Shown: positions 1 through 5,682 of the stretch, one piece after another | How the letters are laid out: the number at the start of each line of letters is the position of its first letter | Numbering within the stretch: the first letter of the stretch is position 1 | Source: Bacilli bacterium | Lineage (GTDB): Bacteria; Bacillota_I; Bacilli_A; RF39; UBA660 | NCBI GenBank assembly: GCA_016283075.1 | Contig: JAEEMF010000079.1 | Coordinates: 1 to 15,881, forward strand | Direction of reading: 5' to 3' | DNA length: 15,881 nt | The notes under the pieces: model-generated | What the model was told of the DNA's origin: nothing | The model's input: the letters and a program-made list of their open reading frames with translations, nothing else | Database searches by the model: none | Translations under genes and position numbers: made by a program

Positions 1-576
1 AATTTTCTTAAGAAAAGTGATATTTTAGATGAATTTGTAGAACTTACAAGATTAGAAGACGTATGGGAATGGAAGAAAGTAAATAATCCAAAAGCACACG
101 ATCTTGCAATTCTATTTAATGAAATCACAGTACCTAAGTATCTAGAGTGGATGAATAAAAAAGTAGAAACAGAAGACCATTTTCACTTTAATGAAATAGA
201 AAATTTTGTTATAGAAAATAAAAAAGAAAAGTATATTCAAAACGTTGAAAAGCTTTGGAATTCAAAGGAAATCTTTGAAGATGAATATGGTAATAAAATG
301 GCAGTAATCCTATCTCCATATGAATATAGAAATGAACTAGGAGAATACGGAAGAACACACGATAATGAAGGAATAAAGTATGTTGTTGTAATAGCATTTG
401 ATACTGCTGAAAACGGTCAAAAATCATATAGATCAGTAGACACTACTATTGATGTAGGTAAAATTGCTGAAGCTCATAATGGTAGGGGTCACTTTGCTGC
501 AGCAGGTGTTAATATAACTAACGAACAAAAAAGAAAAGTTATGGATTTCATTTTAAATAGTAAATATGATGAATAA
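1..576 (+). CDS. DHH-family phosphoesterase, C-terminal part (5' end outside window)
   Basis: The frame is open from base 1, so the gene begins upstream; 191 residues are visible. The ATG at 151 is internal, because the codons before it continue the same protein (RLEDVWEWKK near residues 18-27). The near-terminal motif GRGHFAAAGV matches the GGGHxxAAG substrate-binding motif of the DHHA1 domain, which closes the active site of DHH phosphodiesterases such as NrnA/NrnB nanoRNases and c-di-AMP phosphodiesterases. The Trp-rich LEDVWEWK segment resembles the NrnB/YngD-like (COG2404) branch. The catalytic DHH domain with its metal-binding Asp/His residues would lie upstream and cannot be checked. 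The likely role is cytoplasmic hydrolysis of short oligoribonucleotides or a cyclic dinucleotide. The superfamily is fairly sure; the exact substrate is not. Confidence 0.75.
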   Translation, partial: NFLKKSDILDEFVELTRLEDVWEWKKVNNPKAHDLAILFNEITVPKYLEWMNKKVETEDHFHFNEIENFVIENKKEKYIQNVEKLWNSKEIFEDEYGNKMAVILSPYEYRNELGEYGRTHDNEGIKYVVVIAFDTAENGQKSYRSVDTTIDVGKIAEAHNGRGHFAAAGVNITNEQKRKVMDFILNSKYDE

Positions 577-588
577 TCAAGTTTTTGC

Positions 589-617
589 TTGTTATTTAAA
601 AGTTTAAGTGATATAAT
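589..617 (+). promoter_or_regulatory. Promoter of rpsU
   Basis: A -35 box TTGTTA (589-594, four of six consensus bases) is 17 bases from a perfect -10 TATAAT (612-617). A TG at 609-610 makes the -10 extended. The expected start near 624 gives a leader of about 23 bases that contains the GGGAGGG ribosome binding site (634-640). Confidence 0.65.
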
Positions 618-646
618 ATCAAGTAGTTGAGAAGGGAGGGATATTG

Positions 647-841
647 ATGTCAAAAGTAATCGTTCGTAATGGTAATGTTGAAGGTGCATTAAGAACCGTA
701 AAACAAAGAAACGCTAAAGACGGCCTCCTAAAAGCAGTTCGTGAAAGACAAGAAGGTTATATGAAACCTGGAGTTAAAAGAAGAAAAGCTAAAAAAGAAG
801 CAATTAAAAACGCTAGAAGAAATAATAGAAAATACAACTAA
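647..841 (+). CDS. rpsU: 30S ribosomal protein S21
   Basis: This 64-residue, very basic protein matches S21, the late-assembling small-subunit protein near the platform and the anti-Shine-Dalgarno region of 16S rRNA. The N-terminal strand KVIVRNGNVEGALRTVKQ and the central GLLKAVRERQEGYMKPGVKR resemble the family pattern (vxxnExxdxALrrfkr, then vRkrexYekPsvkRk), followed by a Lys/Arg-rich helix. The ATG at 647 is chosen because GGGAGGG at 634-640 sits six bases upstream; an in-frame TTG at 644 would be only three bases from it. The gene has its own promoter and a tight terminator, and precedes yqeY as in many Firmicutes. Confidence 0.95.
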   Translation: MSKVIVRNGNVEGALRTVKQRNAKDGLLKAVRERQEGYMKPGVKRRKAKKEAIKNARRNNRKYN

Positions 842-860
842 GAGCATCATGCTCTTTTTT
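841..860 (+). terminator. Rho-independent terminator after rpsU
   Basis: AGAGCA (841-846) pairs with TGCTCT (850-855) around a three-base loop, followed directly by a T run to 860. The first stem base is the last base of the rpsU stop codon. Because yqeY follows within 21 bases without a good promoter of its own, termination may be partial. Confidence 0.8.
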
Positions 861-880
861 GATATAAGGAAGGTGTAATT

Positions 881-1321
881 ATGAGACAAACTATTTTAAA
901 TGATTTAGTTGCAGCAATGAAAAGTCAAGATAAAGAAACTTTATCAGTACTAAGAGGTATTAAAGGAGCAATGCAACTAGAAGAAATTAATGTTAAACAT
1001 GAACTTAATGATGATGAAATGATTACAATTTTATCAAGACAAATTAAACAAAGAAAAGAATCTATTGAAGAATTTAAAAAAGGTAATAGACAAGATTTAA
1101 TAGATGCTACTCAAGCTGAAATAGATATTATTTCTAAATATTTACCAGAACAATTATCAGAAGAAGAAGTAGATAAAGTAATAGATGATGCATTTAATAA
1201 AGTTAATCCTCAAGGACCATCTGATATGGGTAAAATAATGGGTATGGTTAGTCCTTTATTAAAAGGTAAAGCAGATATGGGACAAGTATCTAGAAAAATT
1301 AAAGAAAGATTAGCTAAATAA
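881..1321 (+). CDS. yqeY: GatB/YqeY domain-containing protein
   Basis: This 146-residue protein spans a whole YqeY protein, a small all-helical fold related to the C-terminal tail domain of the tRNA amidotransferase subunit GatB. Typical features are the N-terminal MRQTILNDLVAAMKSQDKET and LSVLRGIKGAMQLEE, the central RQIKQRKESIEEFKKGNR, then AEIDIISKYLPEQLSEEE, and the C-terminal GKIMGMVSPLLKGKADMGQVS. The domain is known to help GatB grip tRNA; the role of stand-alone YqeY is unclear. The ribosome binding site AAGGAAGGTG (866-875) lies five bases before the ATG. Its position after rpsU is conserved in Firmicutes. A hypothetical gene follows after one base and is probably translationally coupled. 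Confidence 0.92.
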   Translation: MRQTILNDLVAAMKSQDKETLSVLRGIKGAMQLEEINVKHELNDDEMITILSRQIKQRKESIEEFKKGNRQDLIDATQAEIDIISKYLPEQLSEEEVDKVIDDAFNKVNPQGPSDMGKIMGMVSPLLKGKADMGQVSRKIKERLAK

Positions 1322-1322
1322 A

Positions 1323-2075
1323 GTGGAACAATCTAAATTAGATTTAGTAAGACAAAAATATGATGAACTATGTGCTTTAAGAAAAAAAATACTTGAAGCG
1401 CAAGATACAAAAATTGATAAAGAAAGTAGTCCATCAGTACGTAGATATAAACAGTTATTAGATTTGATTGATTTCTATGAAAGAGATGAATACTTTGAGG
1501 ATTATCAAAGAAGGTTAGACACACTTTTAAAATCTAAAAGTGTAATAAAATACCTAGAAACAAAAGACGATAAGTTATTAGAAGATGATGATGTATTTGA
1601 ATATGTTGATTTATCTAACTTAGTAAAAATTGATAGAAAAGCTGAAATCGTTAATATGAAAAAAGAAATAGAGAATCTTTTAAATGATAATGATTTAAAA
1701 GCTTATTTAGAAGCTGTAGAAATACTTAAAATAGAGGAAGAGGAAGATCATATAAATTCTGAACATCTTCAACAACTTGCTTTTGATGAAGCACACGATA
1801 AAGATAATACTTATTTAAAAATAAGAGATAACAATTTGGTAAGAATAATTAATATGGATACCGGTTCTTGCCGCATCTATGATTATAATGACAAAAAATT
1901 AATCGATGCATTTCGTAAAACTCACTGCGTTATAGGTAATCCAAATGTTTCGTTTTTGGGTATAAGTCACTTGAAATATGATTATAGAAATTTTTATTTA
2001 AAAGACCGTAATAAAGATGCTAAAACTGCTACAAAAGAAGCTAGACAATATCTTAGAAATTATGGTAAAAATTAA
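1323..2075 (+). CDS. Hypothetical coiled-coil protein downstream of yqeY
   Basis: I do not recognise this 250-residue protein. It has no signal peptide or membrane segment and is highly charged. Residues 1-150 look helical, with likely coiled coil around 1-75 and 105-150 and an acidic stretch (EEEEDH) near 137-142. Residues 160-225 look like a small mixed domain (NTYLKIRDNNLVRIINMDTG; HCVIGNPNVSFLGISH) with two Cys residues. The start is GTG at 1323, one base after the yqeY stop; the next in-frame ATG is about 110 codons in. Only a weak purine-rich site precedes it, so translation probably depends on ribosomes finishing yqeY. A terminator follows. The predicted location is the cytoplasm; no function is assigned. 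Confidence 0.75.
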   Translation: MEQSKLDLVRQKYDELCALRKKILEAQDTKIDKESSPSVRRYKQLLDLIDFYERDEYFEDYQRRLDTLLKSKSVIKYLETKDDKLLEDDDVFEYVDLSNLVKIDRKAEIVNMKKEIENLLNDNDLKAYLEAVEILKIEEEEDHINSEHLQQLAFDEAHDKDNTYLKIRDNNLVRIINMDTGSCRIYDYNDKKLIDAFRKTHCVIGNPNVSFLGISHLKYDYRNFYLKDRNKDAKTATKEARQYLRNYGKN

Positions 2076-2086
2076 ATAAAATGTTA

Positions 2087-2114
2087 TTGCAAAAAGTCAG
2101 TATTATGTTATAAT
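2087..2114 (+). promoter_or_regulatory. Promoter of rpsB-tsf
   Basis: TTGCAA (2087-2092, four of six) is 16 bases from a perfect TATAAT (2109-2114), with TG at 2106-2107 giving an extended -10. Transcription would begin near 2121, leaving a leader of about 103 bases. The promoter lies inside the terminator hairpin of the preceding gene; the -10 falls largely in the hairpin loop. Confidence 0.65.
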
Positions 2115-2129
2115 AATATTGGCTTTTTT
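2091..2129 (+). terminator. Terminator after the coiled-coil gene, overlapping the rpsB promoter
   Basis: GTCAGTATTA (2096-2105) pairs with TAATATTGGC (2114-2123), ten pairs including two G-U wobbles, around an eight-base loop. Six T bases follow (2124-2129), and five A bases (2091-2095) precede it, so the stem could extend and act on both strands. Confidence 0.65.
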
Positions 2130-2138
2130 AAATACACA

Positions 2139-2195
2139 TGAATGTTGATTTCTATGCCTAGTGCCAATTGGTGGTGTAGGAAGTAGATGCATTCA
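2139..2195 (+). promoter_or_regulatory. Candidate structured 5' leader of rpsB
   Basis: The leader between the predicted start site and the rpsB ribosome binding site can form a nested structure. The outer stem is 2139-2145 (TGAATGT) with 2189-2195 (GCATTCA). An inner ten-pair stem joins 2149-2158 with 2173-2182, with three G-U pairs. A bulge (2159-2162) is followed by a small apical hairpin GCC-AATT-GGT (2163-2172). Autoregulatory S2-binding leaders are known before rpsB in gamma-proteobacteria, so feedback control here is plausible, but this structure is found by eye only and I do not match it to a named family. Confidence 0.45.
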
Positions 2196-2223
2196 GAGGA
2201 AAATAACAAAAGGAGGAATAAAA

Positions 2224-3288
2224 ATGACAGTTGTTTCAATGAACTTATTATTAGAAGCTGGAGTTCACTTTGGTCACCAAACTAAAAGATGGAATCCAAA
2301 AATGAAAGAATATATTTATTCATCAAGAGATGATATTTATATTATTGACTTACAAAAAACTGCTAAAATGATTGAAGAAGCTTACGCTGCTTTAAATCAA
2401 ATCGCTAAAGATGGTGGTAAAGTATTATTTGTAGGTACTAAAAAACAAGCAGTAGAAGCTGCTAAAGAAGAAGCTATTCGTTCTAACTCATTCTATGTAA
2501 ATGAAAGATGGTTAGGTGGTACTTTAACAAACTTCAAAACTATTAGAAGTAGAGTTAAAAGATTAGAAGAAATCGAAAAAATGGAAAAAGATGGTACATT
2601 TGATGTATTACCTAAAAAAGAAGTTATTGGTTTAAAGAAAGAATACGATAAATTAAATAACTTACTTGCTGGTATTCGTGGAATGTATAAATTACCTCAA
2701 GCTTTAATTATCGTTGATCCTTCAAAAGAAGAAATCGCTATTAGAGAAGCTAGAAGATTAAATATCCCAGTATTTGGTATTGTAGATACTAACTGTGATC
2801 CAGATATGGTAGATTATGTAATCCCAGGTAATGATGATGCTATCCGTGCTGTTAAATTAATTTTAGGTGTTTTATCTAACGCTATCGTTGAAGCTAACGG
2901 TGGACAAATCGTTAACTATGTAACTGCTGATGATAAAAAACCAGCTGATATTATGCAAAAAGCATTAGAAACAGTACACAAAAAAGAAGATAGAAGAAAA
3001 CCATTTAATAACGATAGAAAAGAATCTAAACCATTTAATAAAAATGTAGAAAAGAAAGAAGCTTCAAAAGAAGTTAAAGAAGAAAAAGCTAAAGAAACAA
3101 AAAAAGTAGAAAAAACTGAAACTGTAAAAGAAGAAAAAGTTGCTGTTAAAAAAGAAACTAAAAAAGCCGAAGTTAAAGAAGATTTAACTACTAAAACAGT
3201 TGCTGAACTTCGTGAACTTGCAAAAGCAAAAGAAGTTAAAGGTTATTCAACAATGAAAAAAGCTGAATTATTAGACGCTTTAAAATAA
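2224..3288 (+). CDS. rpsB: 30S ribosomal protein S2 with long C-terminal extension
   Basis: Residues 1 to about 226 are a complete S2: VSMNLLLEAGVHFGHQTKRW at the N-terminus, then ILFVGTK-like KVLFVGTKKQA, ERWLGGTLTNFKT, IPVFGIVDTNCDPD and YVIPGNDDAIRAVKL. S2 joins the 30S subunit late and is needed for S1 binding and initiation. The protein has 354 residues against roughly 230-260 in most bacteria. The extra part is a Lys/Glu-rich, low-complexity linker (about 245-319) and a final small domain (320-354, DLTTKTVAELRELAKAKEVK then STMKKAELLDAL) that resembles a SAP/Rho N-terminal helix-extended-loop-helix nucleic-acid-binding fold. The ATG at 2224 is chosen because AAAGGAGG ends seven bases upstream and family alignment begins there; an upstream in-frame GTG at 2161 lies inside the structured leader. 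It is transcribed with tsf. Confidence 0.95.
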   Translation: MTVVSMNLLLEAGVHFGHQTKRWNPKMKEYIYSSRDDIYIIDLQKTAKMIEEAYAALNQIAKDGGKVLFVGTKKQAVEAAKEEAIRSNSFYVNERWLGGTLTNFKTIRSRVKRLEEIEKMEKDGTFDVLPKKEVIGLKKEYDKLNNLLAGIRGMYKLPQALIIVDPSKEEIAIREARRLNIPVFGIVDTNCDPDMVDYVIPGNDDAIRAVKLILGVLSNAIVEANGGQIVNYVTADDKKPADIMQKALETVHKKEDRRKPFNNDRKESKPFNKNVEKKEASKEVKEEKAKETKKVEKTETVKEEKVAVKKETKKAEVKEDLTTKTVAELRELAKAKEVKGYSTMKKAELLDALK

Positions 3289-3292
3289 ATAT

Positions 3293-3325
3293 AATTAAGA
3301 TGATTTAACAATCATCTTTAATTTT
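3293..3325 (+). terminator. Hairpin between rpsB and tsf (possible attenuator)
   Basis: AAGATGAT (3297-3304) and ATCATCTT (3311-3318) form a perfect eight-pair stem with a six-base loop. Pairing can continue through AATT (3293-3296) and AATT (3320-3323) past a one-base bulge. The T tract is weak (TTTT at 3322-3325). No promoter is visible before tsf, so it is more likely a partial terminator, or an RNA end-stabilising or processing site, than a full stop. Confidence 0.4.
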
Positions 3326-3343
3326 AAGAAAGGAATTACTATT

Positions 3344-4219
3344 ATGATAACTGCTAGTTTAGTAAAAGAATTAAGAGAATCTACTGGTGCAGGTATGATG
3401 GACTGTAAAAAAGCTCTAGAAGCTACTAACGGTGACATGACTGCTGCAGTTGATTGGTTAAGAGAAAAAGGAATTTCAAAAGCTGCAAAAAAAGCTGATC
3501 GTATTGCTGCTGAAGGTTTAGCAGAAGTTAAGATTGAAGGAAATATTGCTGCTATCGTTGAAGTTAACTCTGAAACAGATTTCGTTGCTAAAAATACTGA
3601 ATTTACATCAATGGTTGATGAAATCTTAAACGCAATTATTAAAGGAAATCCAACTACAGTTGAAGATGTTTTAGCACTTGAATCAAGTGAAGGAACTATT
3701 AACGATTTAATCGTTGCAAAAACTGCTAAGATTGGTGAAAAATTATCTTTCAGAAGATTTGAAAGAATTGAAAAGAAAGATAGTGAATCATTTGGTTCTT
3801 ACATCCACATGGGTGGTAAGATTGCTGTTTTAACAGTATTAGATGGTGCTAGTGAAGATGTTGCAAAAGAAGTATCTATGCATGCTGCTGCTATGAGACC
3901 ACAATATGTTAAATCATCAGAAGTTCCAACTGATGTTCTTGAAAAAGAAAAAGAAATCATGAAAGAACAATTACTTAACGAAGGAAAACCAGCTGATAGA
4001 ATCGAAGGTATCCTAGTTGGTAAAGTTAAAAAATACTATGAAGAAGTTTGCTTAGAAAACCAAATCTTTGTTAAAGCTGAAAACAAAGAAACAGTTGCTG
4101 ACTATGTTAAAAATAACGGAGGTTCAATTGTAACTATGGTTCGTTATGAAGTTGGTGAAGGAATGGCTAAAAGAGAAGAAAACTTCGCAGAAGAAGTTGC
4201 AAAACAAATCAACGGATAA
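3344..4219 (+). CDS. tsf: Elongation factor Ts
   Basis: This 291-residue protein is of normal family length. EF-Ts is the nucleotide-exchange factor that releases GDP from EF-Tu. Residues 1-55 are the UBA-like N-terminal domain with the signature LRESTGAGMMDCKKALEAT. Residues 78-84 are TDFVAKN, the motif whose Asp and Phe insert into EF-Tu near its Mg2+ site. The core domains follow, with GGKIAVL (about 152-158), MHAAAMRP, and a C-terminal coiled-coil/helical part ending AEEVAKQING. The ribosome binding site AAAGGAA precedes the ATG. It is the second gene of the rpsB-tsf operon, the usual arrangement, and a strong terminator begins at the last base of its stop codon. Confidence 0.97.
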   Translation: MITASLVKELRESTGAGMMDCKKALEATNGDMTAAVDWLREKGISKAAKKADRIAAEGLAEVKIEGNIAAIVEVNSETDFVAKNTEFTSMVDEILNAIIKGNPTTVEDVLALESSEGTINDLIVAKTAKIGEKLSFRRFERIEKKDSESFGSYIHMGGKIAVLTVLDGASEDVAKEVSMHAAAMRPQYVKSSEVPTDVLEKEKEIMKEQLLNEGKPADRIEGILVGKVKKYYEEVCLENQIFVKAENKETVADYVKNNGGSIVTMVRYEVGEGMAKREENFAEEVAKQING

Positions 4220-4241
4220 GAGACTATTTAGTCTCTTTTTT
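4219..4241 (+). terminator. Rho-independent terminator after tsf
   Basis: AGAGACT (4219-4225) pairs perfectly with AGTCTCT (4230-4236) around ATTT, followed by T bases to 4241. It starts on the last base of the tsf stop codon. Confidence 0.9.
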
Positions 4242-4253
4242 CTTGCTCTTATA

Positions 4254-4262
4254 TGGTATAAT
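4254..4262 (+). promoter_or_regulatory. Extended -10 promoter of the membrane-anchored gene
   Basis: TGGTATAAT combines a perfect -10 (4257-4262) with an extended TG. No good -35 is present; that position falls in the T tract of the tsf terminator. The predicted start near 4269 leaves a leader of about 19 bases before the ATG at 4288. Confidence 0.6.
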
Positions 4263-4287
4263 GTTTATAGAAGATTGGAGGGTATTT

Positions 4288-5088
4288 ATGAGAAGAGTAG
4301 GAAAATTTTTATTAGGAATAACAACTCTTTTTACTTCATCGATAGTTGCTTTTACCTTTCCTATAACAATACCAGTAATGCTACCATTTATGGTAGAAGG
4401 AGCAGCACTTACTTCTGATTCAATTCAAAAGAAAGATTTTAAGAATTCTATTTTCTTTATGAATCATAAAAATGAAATATATCAAAATGGTTTAAGACTA
4501 GATAAACTGGTTAAGCATATGTTTAATAAAAATAAAACAGAAGTTTTTATGGAAGAAACACTTAACTGTTTGAAAGACTTAGATGCTTATAAAAATGGAA
4601 AGAAACAAACTTATAAAACATTAAGTCAAACTGCTACACTAAGATTTTTAAAAGATCTTAGTAGAATGGGATATATAGATAATCTAGAATATACAAAAAG
4701 TAATAAGAAGAGAAATTTATTCTTAGAAAAATTAATTCTTGGTAATAAAGATAAATCTCTTAAGAAATATAACTTCTATAATATAAGTTTTGGTGTAACT
4801 GGAAAGAAAATAGATGATAAAGAAATAGAAGACTATAAGAATAAAATGTTACATTATATGACTAATAAAGAAGATAAAAAAGAAGAAGTTAAAACTATAG
4901 AAACTCCTACTTTGAAAAAAGAAAACGTAGATGAATTAGGAGTATCACTTGATAAACCAAAACTTGATATATCAAATAAAAAAGAAAATGTAGATGAACT
5001 TGGAGTAACAATAAAACCTGCTCCAATGATAGAAGAACCAAAAGAAACTATTGAAGAAGAAAATGAATACCACGGAAAAACAATGTAG
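4288..5088 (+). CDS. Membrane-anchored protein of unknown function with repeated tail motif
   Basis: I do not recognise this 266-residue protein. Residues 5-42 are a long Pro-containing hydrophobic stretch (FLLGITTLFTSSIVAF, then FPITIPVMLPFMVEGAALT) that could be one long or two short membrane segments; there is no lipobox. Residues 45-190 form a basic, probably helical domain, and the tail (about 190-266) is Lys/Glu-rich and likely disordered. The tail contains KKENVDELGV twice (residues 210-219 and 231-240), 21 residues apart. The ATG at 4288 is chosen because GGAGGG (4277-4282) lies five bases before it; an in-frame TTG at 4243 precedes the promoter -10. It has its own promoter and is followed 11 bases later by rsmD, with which it is probably co-transcribed. 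Confidence 0.7.
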   Translation: MRRVGKFLLGITTLFTSSIVAFTFPITIPVMLPFMVEGAALTSDSIQKKDFKNSIFFMNHKNEIYQNGLRLDKLVKHMFNKNKTEVFMEETLNCLKDLDAYKNGKKQTYKTLSQTATLRFLKDLSRMGYIDNLEYTKSNKKRNLFLEKLILGNKDKSLKKYNFYNISFGVTGKKIDDKEIEDYKNKMLHYMTNKEDKKEEVKTIETPTLKKENVDELGVSLDKPKLDISNKKENVDELGVTIKPAPMIEEPKETIEEENEYHGKTM

Positions 5089-5099
5089 AAGGTGATATT

Positions 5100-5645
5100 A
5101 TGCGTATAATTAGTGGCAAATATAAAGGTAGAAAAGTAGAAGGATATAATATTGAAGGAACAAGACCTACTATGGATAGAGTAAAAGAATCTGTAATAGC
5201 AATGATTCAAAATAAAATAGATGATTCAGTGTGTTTAGATTTATTTACAGGTTCTGGTAGTATTGGTTTTGAACTACTTTCTAACGGCGCTAAAAAATGT
5301 TACTTAGTAGATAACAATAATATAGTTATTAAAACTTTAAAAAAGAATATAATTAATTTAAAAGTAGATAGTGATTATGAATTAGTACAAAATGATTTTA
5401 GAAAAGCACTTGAAGATTTTAATAGAAGAAATATTAAGTTTGACATAGTATATTTAGATCCTCCATATAAGAATAACTTTATTATGCCATCTATTGATTT
5501 ATTAGTTAGTTTAGATTTATTAAACGATGATGCAGTAGTAATTTGTGAATTTGAAAGTGAAAAAATAGATACTGATAAACTTAAACTTATTAAAGAAAAA
5601 AGATATGGTAGTAAATATGTCAACATCTATAAAAAACTATCATAA
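5100..5645 (+). CDS. rsmD: 16S rRNA (guanine-N2) methyltransferase RsmD
   Basis: RsmD uses S-adenosylmethionine to make m2G at position 966 of 16S rRNA (E. coli numbering) on the assembled 30S subunit. The 181-residue length is typical. The N-terminus MRIISGKYKGRKV and TRPTMDRVKESV (about 21-32) are family signatures. Motif I, LDLFTGSGSIGFELL (about 46-60), binds SAM. The acidic YLVDNNN segment follows as motif II, and the catalytic DPPY is at residues 120-123. AAGGTGAT (5089-5096) is an excellent Shine-Dalgarno site starting right after the upstream stop codon. In many Firmicutes rsmD precedes coaD; here an unrelated membrane protein follows. Confidence 0.93.
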   Translation: MRIISGKYKGRKVEGYNIEGTRPTMDRVKESVIAMIQNKIDDSVCLDLFTGSGSIGFELLSNGAKKCYLVDNNNIVIKTLKKNIINLKVDSDYELVQNDFRKALEDFNRRNIKFDIVYLDPPYKNNFIMPSIDLLVSLDLLNDDAVVICEFESEKIDTDKLKLIKEKRYGSKYVNIYKKLS

Positions 5646-5658
5646 AAATATCTATTAA

Positions 5659-5667
5659 TGTTATAAT
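5659..5667 (+). promoter_or_regulatory. Extended -10 promoter before the membrane protein gene
   Basis: TGTTATAAT holds a perfect -10 (5662-5667) with extended TG, 16 bases before the ATG at 5683. No convincing -35 is visible, and no terminator separates it from rsmD. The start site would leave a leader of about nine bases, so read-through from rsmD or near-leaderless translation is possible. Confidence 0.4.
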
Positions 5668-5682
5668 GAAAATGGTGATTAT

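Noticed and set aside
579..591. CAAG/CTTG hairpin after the DHH gene as a terminator
   Set aside because: Only four pairs, with no T run downstream; the region is better explained as the rpsU -35 region.
644..646. TTG as an alternative rpsU start
   Set aside because: It is only three bases from the GGGAGGG site, and the S21 family begins at the ATG at 647.
860..868. TGATATAAG as a yqeY promoter
   Set aside because: It overlaps the yqeY ribosome binding site, so the transcript would start at or after the Shine-Dalgarno, and its -35 would lie in the rpsU terminator.
2161..2223. GTG-started N-terminal extension of rpsB
   Set aside because: The 21 added residues match nothing in S2, fall in the structured leader, and the strong AAAGGAGG site serves the ATG at 2224.
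4243..4287. TTG-started extension of the membrane-anchored protein
   Set aside because: This stretch contains the -10 promoter element; GGAGGG is correctly placed for the ATG at 4288.
4146..4418. Open frame spanning the tsf end and the next gene
   Set aside because: It overlaps tsf, its terminator and the next promoter in another frame and has no ribosome binding site or protein similarity.
4854..5210. Minus-strand open frames (also near 209-427, 489-689, 1333-1524, 5375-5626, 8692-8877 and 9475-9867)
   Set aside because: All lie antisense to well-supported genes, have no ribosome binding sites or recognisable domains, and arise from the A/T-rich codon pattern of the + strand.
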